DNA from: Clostridia bacterium
GTDB taxonomy: Bacteria; Bacillota; Clostridia; Christensenellales; Aristaeellaceae
Direction: 5' to 3'
Length of the DNA: 12,273 nucleotides
Assembly (NCBI GenBank): GCA_030526935.1
Contig: JAUNBY010000052.1
Location: 1 to 12,273 of the forward strand
The position numbers and the translations under genes were made by a program. Below the pieces are notes generated by a model that was given only the letters and a program-made list of their open reading frames with translations, did no database searches and was not told where the DNA came from. Positions 5,509-12,273 of the stretch are shown piece after piece (the first letter of the stretch is position 1; the number at the start of each line of letters is the position of its first letter).

Positions 5509-6972
5509 ATGAAGCTGACAAAACTGGCAAAGGCCATACCCGGCCCTGTGACTATAGTGGGCTATGAGAGAAACGAGGTGACGTCGCTGTGCGCGGATTC
5601 GCGCAAGGTGCAGCCGGGAGCCTTGTTTTTCTGTACGCCGGGTCAGCGCAACGACGCGCATGACTTTGCGCCCCAGGCGGTGGAATCCGGCGCGACGGCG
5701 CTCGTCGTAGAAAGGCGCCTGCCGCTGGACGTGCCGCAGATTATAGTCCCCGATGTGAGAATAGCCATGTCGTACATAGCGGCAGAGTTTTACGGCAGAC
5801 CGGCCGACGACCTGAAGCTGGTGGGCATTACCGGAACCAAGGGAAAGACTACGATAAGCTTTCTGATTAAGTCGATACTCGAGGCTGCGGGATACAAAGT
5901 CGGGCTGATAGGCACGGTTTGCTCAATAATAGGCGACGAGCAGATACCCGCAAACCTCACCACGCCCGATCCCATAGACATTCAGGCGCTTTTGAGAAGG
6001 ATGGCGGACAGCGGAGCGGAATACGTCGTGATGGAGGTTTCCGCTCATGCAATGGCGTTTCATCGAGTGGACGGAATGTGCTTCGAGGTGGCGGGATTTA
6101 CAAATCTGTCGCAGGATCACCTCGACTTTTTCCACAATATGGACAACTATTTGAAAGCCAAGCTCATGCTGTTCACGAAAGAACACTGCAAGTCAATAGT
6201 CTACAATGCCGACGACGACCGCGTGGCCAAAGCCATGGAAAGTATAGATCTGCCCAAGGCCGATACAGGCATAAGGGTTTCAAGCGACATACACGCAAAC
6301 GAAATAGAGGTACGGGGAAGCGGCTGCCGCTATCAGCTTACGTTCACAAAGCGCTTTAAGCTTTCGATAAACCTGCAACTGGCGGGAGTTTTCAACGTCT
6401 ATAACTCCATGATGGCCGCCGCAATGTGCGACAGGCTGGGCGTCAACCGCGAGGATATAAAAAAAGGTCTTGAACAGCTGAAGGGCGTACCCGGAAGGAT
6501 AGAGCTGTTGGAGACGGAAACGCCCTACAGAGTGATTCTCGACTACGCTCATTCTCCCGACGCGCTTGAAAATATACTCGAAACCGTGCGCGAAATGACC
6601 GACGAAAGGGTAATCGCCGTGTACGGCTGCGGAGGGGATCGCGACCACGACAAGAGGCCCATGATGGGCGAGATAGGCGGACGGCTCGCGGACTACTGCA
6701 TACTTACGAGTGACAACCCACGGGGAGAGGATCCTTATGCGATATTGAGCGAAGTGGAAAAGGGCGTACTAATCTCGAAAGGCGATTACGAGATAATCGA
6801 AAACCGCCGCGAGGCAATAAAAAAAGCCATGAAAATGGCGCGCCCCGGCGACGTCGTGGTACTCGCGGGAAAGGGTCACGAGACCTATCAGGATATAAAG
6901 GGCGTAAAGCATCCGTTTGACGAGAAGATCGTCGTTAAAGAACTGCTCGCGGAAATAGCGGATGAAGAATAA
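5509..6972 (+). CDS. murE: UDP-MurNAc-tripeptide ligase, meso-diaminopimelate-adding (MurE)
   Basis: A 487-residue cytoplasmic Mur ligase that adds the third stem residue to UDP-MurNAc-L-Ala-D-Glu using ATP. Motifs include the N-terminal uridine-binding region (SLCADSRKVQPG, 26-37), the ATP P-loop GITGTKGKTT (106-115), and the carbamylated-lysine region around K218 in NYLKAKLMLF. D402-N-P-R405 is the signature of meso-DAP-specific enzymes; Lys-adding enzymes differ at the Arg. The C-terminal GKGHE follows at 455-459. The start is ATG 5509 because a perfect AGGAGG (5495-5500) lies 8 bases upstream. The in-frame TTG at 5470 would add 13 unrelated residues and has no such site. The gene follows the transpeptidase by 48 bases. 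murF, often next, is missing here. Confidence 0.96.
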   Translation: MKLTKLAKAIPGPVTIVGYERNEVTSLCADSRKVQPGALFFCTPGQRNDAHDFAPQAVESGATALVVERRLPLDVPQIIVPDVRIAMSYIAAEFYGRPADDLKLVGITGTKGKTTISFLIKSILEAAGYKVGLIGTVCSIIGDEQIPANLTTPDPIDIQALLRRMADSGAEYVVMEVSAHAMAFHRVDGMCFEVAGFTNLSQDHLDFFHNMDNYLKAKLMLFTKEHCKSIVYNADDDRVAKAMESIDLPKADTGIRVSSDIHANEIEVRGSGCRYQLTFTKRFKLSINLQLAGVFNVYNSMMAAAMCDRLGVNREDIKKGLEQLKGVPGRIELLETETPYRVILDYAHSPDALENILETVREMTDERVIAVYGCGGDRDHDKRPMMGEIGGRLADYCILTSDNPRGEDPYAILSEVEKGVLISKGDYEIIENRREAIKKAMKMARPGDVVVLAGKGHETYQDIKGVKHPFDEKIVVKELLAEIADEE

Positions 6973-6992
6973 GAGTTCGGAGGAACCTTGGG

Positions 6993-7997
6993 ATGCAACG
7001 GTTGATTTGGGCGGTTATAATATCGTTTTTGATGGCGCTGGTCATAGGACCGGTGGTTATACCATGGCTTCGTAAAATGAAATTCGGCCAGACGATTTAT
7101 GACCTTGGCCCGCATTCCCATTTAAAAAAACAGGGCATACCCACGATGGGCGGCGTTATATTCGCGCTGCCAATGACCATAGTTCCTATAATACTGTCAT
7201 TTGACCACGCCCGTGGCTCGTTTTTATGGGTGGGGTTGATATGCATGCTTGGTTTCGGCCTCATAGGTTTTATAGACGATTTTATAAAGGTCAGGCTAAA
7301 GCGCTCTTTGGGGCTTACGCCGATGCAGAAGATACTGCCGCAGCTCATACTGTCCATAGCGCTGGCGTCCTGGGCTTACTTTGGAGGCGAAGCGTCTACG
7401 AAGCTCATAGTGCCATTTGCGGATTTTGCGTGGGAACCGGGAATATGGTATATACCCGTCATGGTTTTCATACTGGTAGGTACGGTCAATTCTGCGAATC
7501 TCCTTGACGGTCTGGACGGATTGCTCGCGAGCTGCTCGGTCGTGGATTTCGCGACGATGGCGCTGATTATGATGTTCATGGCGGTCAATTCTGGCGAGGT
7601 GGCGACGACCGACGCTAGGTTTACAAGCCTCATGCTCTTGTGCGGCTCGGCGGTTGGCGGGCTTATGGGATTTCTCAGGTTCAACAGCTATCCCGCCTCC
7701 GTGTTCATGGGAGACGTAGGTTCCTTTACGATAGGAGGCGCGCTCGCGGGCGTCGCGCTACTTACGGGAACGTCGCTTTTGCTCCCTCTAATCGCGCTTG
7801 CGATGGTCGCGTCGAGCCTGTCGGATATAATACAGGTCGGATATTTCAAGTTAACTCACGGCAAGAGGATTTTTCGAATGGCTCCGCTGCACCATCACTT
7901 TGAACTGGGTGGAATGCCCGAAACGCGCATAGTGTCTATGTACACTCTTGTGACGATCGTCATGTGTCTTGTGGTGCTGCTTAACTATACCGTTTAA
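6993..7997 (+). CDS. mraY: phospho-MurNAc-pentapeptide translocase (MraY)
   Basis: A 334-residue polytopic membrane enzyme that moves phospho-MurNAc-pentapeptide from UDP to undecaprenyl phosphate, making lipid I. Conserved cytoplasmic-loop motifs are all present: DLGPHSHLKKQGIPTMGG (37-54), D95-D96 in FIDDFIKV, NSANLLDGLDGL (166-177) with catalytic-region Asp, FMGDVGS (238-244) and PLHHHFEL (298-305). The length is close to the usual figure of about 320-360. ATG 6993 has GGAGG at 6979-6983, 9 bases upstream. It follows murE by 20 bases and precedes murD by 29, the standard dcw order with murF left out. Confidence 0.97.
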   Translation: MQRLIWAVIISFLMALVIGPVVIPWLRKMKFGQTIYDLGPHSHLKKQGIPTMGGVIFALPMTIVPIILSFDHARGSFLWVGLICMLGFGLIGFIDDFIKVRLKRSLGLTPMQKILPQLILSIALASWAYFGGEASTKLIVPFADFAWEPGIWYIPVMVFILVGTVNSANLLDGLDGLLASCSVVDFATMALIMMFMAVNSGEVATTDARFTSLMLLCGSAVGGLMGFLRFNSYPASVFMGDVGSFTIGGALAGVALLTGTSLLLPLIALAMVASSLSDIIQVGYFKLTHGKRIFRMAPLHHHFELGGMPETRIVSMYTLVTIVMCLVVLLNYTV

Positions 7998-8026
7998 TCG
8001 CGTTTTACCCGTAAGGAGGTGTCAGG

Positions 8027-9385
8027 TTGAATAAGGACAAGGTTGTAGTCGTAGGGATGGCGAGAAGCGGCGTCGCCGCGGCAATGCTGCTGGCGGGTCA
8101 GGGAAAAAACGTCGTGGTCTGCGACGCCAAGAGCAGGGACGAACTGGAAAAACAGCTCGCGCCGCTTAAAGATATAAAGAATATAGAATACATGCTCGCG
8201 GATGAGTCAAAAAACGCCCTTGACGGCGCAGGAACGCTTATTTTAAGCCCGGGTGTGCCTATGACCAATCCCCTGATCGCCGAAGCCGTTTCAAAGGGAA
8301 TAGAGGTAATATCCGAAATCGAGCTTGCCTATAGAAACGATAAGGGCACTCTCGTAGCCATAACGGGAACCAACGGCAAAACCACCACCACTGCGCTGAC
8401 CGGTGAAATATTCCAAAATGCCGGGAAGCTCACCTATGTCGTAGGCAATATCGGCCTGCCATATACGAATGTTGTATCTGAGACGATGCCCGAAAGCGTA
8501 ACGGTATGCGAGGTGTCGTCTTTTCAGTTGGAAAGCGTCGTGGATTATCGCCCGAAGGTGTCGGCGGTACTCAATATAACGGAAGATCACCTCAATCGCC
8601 ACGGGGATATGAAGACCTATATCGCGATGAAGGAGAGGATATTTGAAAACCAGCGTGATGATGACGTGGTGGTTCTCAACTACGACGACGAGGTTACGCG
8701 CGATATGTCAAACCGGGCAAAGTGCCGCGTAGAATGGTTTTCAAGGTTAAATAAGCCGGAGCACGGCGCGTTCGTGGTCGCGGGCTTTATCGTCTATGGA
8801 AAGAAGGACGACTACAGAACCATCTGTAATGTCGCCGACGTAAGCATACCAGGCCCGCACAATCTGGAAAACGCGCTCGCGGCTACCGCCATGGCCATGT
8901 CCGCCGGTATACCCGCGCCCGTAATAAGGCATACTCTGAGAACCTTCAAGGGCGTGGAGCACAGGATGGAGTACGTAAGGACGCTCGACGACGTGAGGTA
9001 TATAAACGACTCTAAAGGGACGAACGTTGATTCCACGATAAAAGCCATACAGAGCATGACCGCGCCTACGGTTATAATACTGGGTGGCTCCGACAAGCAC
9101 GTTTCGATGCTTCCTCTCGCCAGGGAGGTCGCCGTGGGAAATATCTCACACGTCGTATTGTGCGGAGCTACATCCGCGGTAATCGCCAAGGCGCTCGACG
9201 AGGTGGGCTATGCCGATTACGAGAACGCCGATATGGACTTTGAAAGAGCCGTCGATATGGCGAGAAAGGCGGCGAAGCCCGGGGGGAACGTACTTTTATC
9301 TCCCGCGTGCGCGAGCTTTGACCTTTTCAGAGACTTTGAACACAGGGGCGAGGAGTTCAAGCGAATCGTCAACGGGTTGAGCTAG
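8027..9385 (+). CDS. murD: UDP-MurNAc-L-alanine:D-glutamate ligase (MurD)
   Basis: A 452-residue Mur ligase that adds D-Glu to UDP-MurNAc-L-Ala using ATP in the cytoplasm. The N-terminal Rossmann-like strand VVVVGMARSG (6-15) is typical of MurD. The P-loop is GTNGKTT (114-120). SSFQLES (164-170), the His/Asn segment NITEDHLNRH (183-192), HRME (312-315), NDSKGTN (327-333) and the C-terminal SPACASFDLFRDFEHRG (425-441) are all conserved. The start is TTG 8027, since AAGGAGGT (8013-8020) lies 6 bases before it and no better ATG is near. It ends two bases before the proposed start of ftsW, so the two are probably translationally coupled. Confidence 0.96.
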   Translation: MNKDKVVVVGMARSGVAAAMLLAGQGKNVVVCDAKSRDELEKQLAPLKDIKNIEYMLADESKNALDGAGTLILSPGVPMTNPLIAEAVSKGIEVISEIELAYRNDKGTLVAITGTNGKTTTTALTGEIFQNAGKLTYVVGNIGLPYTNVVSETMPESVTVCEVSSFQLESVVDYRPKVSAVLNITEDHLNRHGDMKTYIAMKERIFENQRDDDVVVLNYDDEVTRDMSNRAKCRVEWFSRLNKPEHGAFVVAGFIVYGKKDDYRTICNVADVSIPGPHNLENALAATAMAMSAGIPAPVIRHTLRTFKGVEHRMEYVRTLDDVRYINDSKGTNVDSTIKAIQSMTAPTVIILGGSDKHVSMLPLAREVAVGNISHVVLCGATSAVIAKALDEVGYADYENADMDFERAVDMARKAAKPGGNVLLSPACASFDLFRDFEHRGEEFKRIVNGLS

Positions 9386-9387
9386 CG

Positions 9388-10548
9388 TTGTCCGCGCCGG
9401 CACAACTCGGCGCAAAAGCATTGCCATGGCAGGCAATGGAGAAAAACATAAGGGGCTTTAAGACGGCGCTCGGACTTTTACTTACGACAGGCATAATAGT
9501 CCTCTACGCCGCCAGCTTTTATAACGCGCAGGACACGCAGGCCGGGCAATTCTCCGAGGTGATAAGTCAGCTTATGGGAATGGCTCTGGGACTTGCGGCG
9601 ATGTTTTTTGTCGGCAAAATAGATTACAGGATTCTGAAAAAGCCCGCGGTGTGCGGCGGACTCCTGGCGCTGAGCGTGGTTTTGTTGGCAATAGTGCCAA
9701 TACCCGGCGTGGGAAGCATGGTCAACGGTTCTAGAAGGTGGCTCAGGATAGGCCCCATAGGTTTTCAGCCATCGGAGATGGCGAAATACGCGGTGGTGCT
9801 TTTTATGGCGAGGGCGCTCAGCCGGCGCAACGCCAGGCTTGGCAGCTTTTTTCGGGGCGTTATACCGATGCTGCTGGTTCCGGCGGCGGCGTTTTTTCTG
9901 ATACTCTTGCAGCCCAATCTTTCAACCGCCGGCTCCATTCTGATAGTCAGCGCCGTTATGGTTCTGATGGCCGGGGGAAGATGGCTTCATCTGGCTATGC
10001 TTGGCGCGGGAGGACTGGTGCTCGCGGCGTATTATACGCTGTCGGAGCCGTATAGACGGGAAAGGCTCATGTCGTTTCGCGATCCTTTCGCACAGTTGAG
10101 CGACGAGGGCTACCAGTTGGCTCAATCGCTCATGGCGTTCGGCTCGGGCGGGCTGTTCGGAATGGGACTCGGACAGGGCAGGCAAAAATTTGCCTTTTTA
10201 CCTTATCCGGAATCGGACTTCATTTTCGCGGTTGTGGGGGAGGATCTGGGTCTCGCGGGATGCCTGTGCGTGCTGGCGCTGTTCTTCTGGCTTATATACA
10301 GCGGTATGAGGATAGCGATGATGTGCGAGGATCGCTTCGGCGCGCTTCTCGCCGGGGGAATAGTCGCCATGATAGGAGTGCAGACGGTAATGAACGTGGC
10401 GGTGGTAATAGGGGTCATGCCTACTACGGGGCTTCCGCTCCCGTTTTTCAGCGCCGGGGGCACGTCCATCGCCATAGTTATGGCCGCCGCGGGGTTGGTC
10501 ATAAGGATTGGAAGGCAATCGACGCAGATAGGTACAGGCCAATTTTAG
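9388..10548 (+). CDS. ftsW: SEDS-family peptidoglycan glycosyltransferase (FtsW/SpoVE)
   Basis: A 386-residue protein with about ten membrane helices that polymerises lipid II into glycan strands with its partner transpeptidase, here encoded upstream. Family signatures are GSRRWLRIGPIGFQPSEMAK (114-133), LLQPNLST (173-180), YPESDFIFAVVGEDLG (273-288) with the conserved Asp277 that matches the proposed catalytic Asp of SEDS enzymes, and PLPFFSAGGTS (350-360). The start is uncertain. TTG 9388 sits two bases after the murD stop but lacks a good Shine-Dalgarno. TTG 9421 and ATG 9436 are also in frame, and only the last has even a weak site (GGCAGG 9428-9433). I chose 9388 because stop-start coupling is plausible. 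It may be the division FtsW or the sporulation SpoVE; only one copy is here. Confidence 0.94.
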   Translation: MSAPAQLGAKALPWQAMEKNIRGFKTALGLLLTTGIIVLYAASFYNAQDTQAGQFSEVISQLMGMALGLAAMFFVGKIDYRILKKPAVCGGLLALSVVLLAIVPIPGVGSMVNGSRRWLRIGPIGFQPSEMAKYAVVLFMARALSRRNARLGSFFRGVIPMLLVPAAAFFLILLQPNLSTAGSILIVSAVMVLMAGGRWLHLAMLGAGGLVLAAYYTLSEPYRRERLMSFRDPFAQLSDEGYQLAQSLMAFGSGGLFGMGLGQGRQKFAFLPYPESDFIFAVVGEDLGLAGCLCVLALFFWLIYSGMRIAMMCEDRFGALLAGGIVAMIGVQTVMNVAVVIGVMPTTGLPLPFFSAGGTSIAIVMAAAGLVIRIGRQSTQIGTGQF

Positions 10549-10608
10549 CGAATTTATTCACCAATCGCGTTTTTTTGCATATGTTGTTGGTGTGGCTCCT
10601 AAAATTGG
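10539..10608 (+). promoter_or_regulatory. nested inverted repeat spanning the ftsW stop and murA ribosome-binding site
   Basis: CCAATTTTAG (10539-10548) and its exact complement CTAAAATTGG (10599-10608) form a 10-bp outer stem. Inside it CACCAA (10559-10564) pairs with TTGGTG (10587-10592). The left arm contains the last two ftsW codons and its TAG stop. The right arm takes up the first two G bases of the murA GGAGG (10607-10611). Folded, it would mask the murA ribosome-binding site; a ribosome finishing ftsW would open it. Confidence 0.55.
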
Positions 10609-10619
10609 AGGTGTGACCT

Positions 10620-11864
10620 GTGAATGTCTTTCGTATAACCGGTGGCCGCCGCATATTTGGCCGAGCGCGGCTGGACAGCGCCAAAAACGCGGTGCTTCCA
10701 ATACTCGCGGCCTCCATGCTTACCGAGCAGCCGGTAACGATTGAAGGCTTTCCAGAGTTGAGCGACACCAGGAATATGCTCAAAATACTGACGACTCTGG
10801 GATGCAAATACGAGCTTACCGGCGACGTCGTGACCATTGACGCGGGCATCGCCAGCAAATGGGAAATGCCCGATGCGCTGTCAAAGGCCATAAGGTCCTC
10901 GATATTCATGCTTGGCCCTATTATAGGCCGCTTCAGAAAAGCGGTGGTGACATATCCGGGAGGCTGCGAAATAGGGCTGAGGCCCATAGACCTACATATT
11001 AAGGGACTGAAGGCGCTTGGAGCGAAAATCAGGGAACAGCACGGCATGATATACTGCGACGGCAGTAATCTGCGAGGAGCCACGGTGCATCTGGACTTCC
11101 CAAGCGTCGGCGCGACCGAAAACCTGATGATGGCGGCGGCGACGGCGCCGGGTACGACGGTGATACATAATCCGGCCAGGGAGCCTGAAATAGTCGATCT
11201 CGCGCGATTCATGAGCGCAATGGGCGCGAAGATTCGCGGCGCGGGAAGCGGAAGCATAACCATAGAAGGCGTAAAAAGACTGAACGGAACGAGATTCAGG
11301 CCTATGCCCGACAGGATTGTCGCCGGAACGCTTCTGACGGCGGCGGCGATGACGGGCGGCGAGATAGAGCTCGAAAACGCCGTTTTAAGCGATATGGGAG
11401 CGGTCGTGGATAAGCTGCAAAGAGCGGGTTGCGCGTTTGGCTGTTCTGATGGTATAATGTCTATGCGCGCGCCTGAGAAGCTCAAGGCCATAGAGGTCTC
11501 CACGCAGCCTTTTCCGGGCTTTCCGACGGATATGCAGGCGCAGTTCATGGCTATGAGCTGCGTGGCGGACGGAGTCGGCGTCATAGTCGAGAACGTGTTT
11601 GAAAACAGGTTCTCCCACGCGTGTGAGTTAAGGCGCATGGGCGCGGATATAATAATCAACGACAGGATAGCCGTGATCAGAGGCGGAGTGCTCACGGGCG
11701 CGAGAATAGCGGCCAGAGACCTGCGGGCGGGCGCGGCGCTTGTGCTCGCGGGGCTGGCGGCCGATGGAGTCACGGAGGTCGAGGGCGCCAATATAATAGA
11801 TCGCGGATATGTAAAACTCGAGAAAATACTATCCGACTTGGGCGCCGCGGTCGAAAGAATATAG
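10620..11864 (+). CDS. murA: UDP-GlcNAc 1-carboxyvinyltransferase (MurA)
   Basis: A 414-residue cytoplasmic enzyme for the first committed step of peptidoglycan synthesis, transfer of enolpyruvate from PEP to UDP-GlcNAc. Landmarks match E. coli MurA closely: S20-A-K22-N23 near the N-terminus, the loop with catalytic Cys116 in PGGCEIGLRPIDLHIKGL (113-130), FPTD304 (E. coli Asp305) and DRGY with Arg395. Keeping the Cys means it should be sensitive to fosfomycin, an inference from the family. The start is GTG 10620, with GGAGGT at 10607-10612 and a 7-base gap. It follows ftsW by 71 bases, where murG is often found, and precedes ftsQ. murA next to ftsQ is known in some Clostridia. Confidence 0.96.
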   Translation: MNVFRITGGRRIFGRARLDSAKNAVLPILAASMLTEQPVTIEGFPELSDTRNMLKILTTLGCKYELTGDVVTIDAGIASKWEMPDALSKAIRSSIFMLGPIIGRFRKAVVTYPGGCEIGLRPIDLHIKGLKALGAKIREQHGMIYCDGSNLRGATVHLDFPSVGATENLMMAAATAPGTTVIHNPAREPEIVDLARFMSAMGAKIRGAGSGSITIEGVKRLNGTRFRPMPDRIVAGTLLTAAAMTGGEIELENAVLSDMGAVVDKLQRAGCAFGCSDGIMSMRAPEKLKAIEVSTQPFPGFPTDMQAQFMAMSCVADGVGVIVENVFENRFSHACELRRMGADIIINDRIAVIRGGVLTGARIAARDLRAGAALVLAGLAADGVTEVEGANIIDRGYVKLEKILSDLGAAVERI

Positions 11865-11872
11865 CCGCGGTC
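11844..11872. repeat. 9-base direct repeat at the murA end
   Basis: GCCGCGGTC occurs at 11844-11852 inside the last murA codons and again at 11864-11872, overlapping the last base of the stop codon, exactly 20 bases apart. Probably incidental or a small slippage product. Confidence 0.6.
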
Positions 11873-11897
11873 TCATGAAGGCAGAGAGGTGATACAA

Positions 11898-12273
11898 ATG
11901 AGCGCGAGAAGGAGATACAACGCGAAGAGGCAGAACACAAACCTCGCGGGGTTTGTGGTTTGCCTCGTGTTTGTTTTGGCTATACTTGTTTTTTTGGATC
12001 AAAACGTCTTCGTGGTCAAGAGGATATCGGTTGCGGGAAATAAATCCGTGTCCGACAGCGATATAATCGCCCTGTCGGGTATAAGCATGGGACAAAAGAT
12101 GCGTTCGCTCGATCTTGATAAGGTAAGCGACAACTTCAGGCGCGAAGGAAACATGGAGCTTATCGACGTAAGCCGGCAGTGGCCCGACGCGATTACCATA
12201 GAGGTGGATGAAAGAAATGTCGTAGGCATTGTGGGGCATCTGGGAACGGCCATACTCATTGATGAGGATTGCT
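11898..12273 (+). CDS. ftsQ: FtsQ/DivIB division protein, 3' end beyond the window
   Basis: The first 125 residues are visible and the frame is open to the window edge. A short basic N-terminus (SARRRYNAKRQ) is followed by one membrane helix at about 17-34 and then an external POTRA-like domain from about 37 (VVKRISVAGNKSVSDSDI, then WPDAITIEVDERN near 95-107). That is the FtsQ/DivIB layout. The protein links the FtsL-DivIC pair to the septal synthase. ATG 11898 has AGGTGAT at 11887-11893, 4 bases ahead. It lies 33 bases after murA, and the usual next genes ftsA and ftsZ would lie outside the window. Confidence 0.9.
   Translation, partial: MSARRRYNAKRQNTNLAGFVVCLVFVLAILVFLDQNVFVVKRISVAGNKSVSDSDIIALSGISMGQKMRSLDLDKVSDNFRREGNMELIDVSRQWPDAITIEVDERNVVGIVGHLGTAILIDEDC

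Noticed and set aside
4738..5661. 307-codon frame antisense to ftsI and murE
   Set aside because: It spans two well-supported genes and shows no domain; treated as a shadow.
6975..6986. Small hairpin (GTTC/GAAC) presenting the mraY Shine-Dalgarno in its loop
   Set aside because: A four-base stem is expected by chance and would be unstable.
10575..10605. Promoter for murA (TTGCAT and TAAAAT)
   Set aside because: Only 3 of 6 bases match at -35 with a 19-base spacer; the short gap fits co-transcription with ftsW.
10499..11791. Long 430-codon frame antisense to murA
   Set aside because: It is low-complexity (Ala/Ser/Pro-rich), as expected for a shadow of a GC-balanced gene, and has no ribosome-binding site; murA is unambiguous on the plus strand.
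1..12273. Mobile element, prophage, CRISPR or defence system
   Set aside because: No integrase, transposase, phage gene or spaced repeat array was seen; base and codon use are uniform, and the tRNA cluster shows no attachment-site duplication in this window.

Overview
The window holds three tRNA genes followed by a division and cell-wall (dcw) cluster from a Gram-positive-type bacterium, most likely a member of the Clostridia (Bacillota). This assignment is inferred from four things. The order mraZ-ftsL-ftsI/spoVD-murE-mraY-murD-ftsW-murA-ftsQ is Firmicutes-like. The division transpeptidase carries two C-terminal PASTA domains. Shine-Dalgarno sequences are strong, several starts are TTG or GTG, and promoters have sigma-A boxes. 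MurE has the DNPR signature of a meso-diaminopimelate-adding ligase. Codon use is distinctive: 26 of 36 isoleucine codons in murA are ATA by hand count, although the DNA is GC-balanced. I cannot name a genus.

Layout. Bases 1-233 are tRNA-Phe(GAA), tRNA-Gly(GCC) and tRNA-Cys(GCA), ended by a clear intrinsic terminator at 240-279. The tRNA-Gly has C instead of the near-universal U at position 55. Bases 335-1256 hold a perfect sigma-A promoter and a ferritin-like/VIT1 fusion protein, probably for iron or manganese handling. Convergent to it on the minus strand is a 101-residue two-helix membrane protein (1341-1646) with its own good promoter (1735-1763). The 543-base gap at 1647-2189 has no convincing gene. 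It holds that promoter, a leader hairpin, an 11-base tandem repeat, two inverted repeats (one with a T-rich tail), and finally the mraZ promoter and operator.

The dcw operon runs from 2117 to the window end, all on the plus strand. MraZ is a repressor that usually controls its own operon. Five TGG/TGT triplets spaced exactly 10 bases apart (2117, 2127, 2137, 2147, 2157) straddle the mraZ -10 box and look like its operator. FtsL, FtsI/SpoVD, FtsW and FtsQ form the division-septum synthase core. MurA, MurE, MraY and MurD are peptidoglycan precursor enzymes acting from UDP-GlcNAc to lipid I.

The most notable points are the lack of rsmH, murF, murG, murC and murB where many Firmicutes carry them; the phased MraZ operator; and a nested inverted repeat between ftsW and murA. 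One arm of that repeat contains the ftsW stop codon and the other overlaps the murA ribosome-binding site, which suggests translational coupling. No phage, insertion sequence, CRISPR or defence gene was seen.
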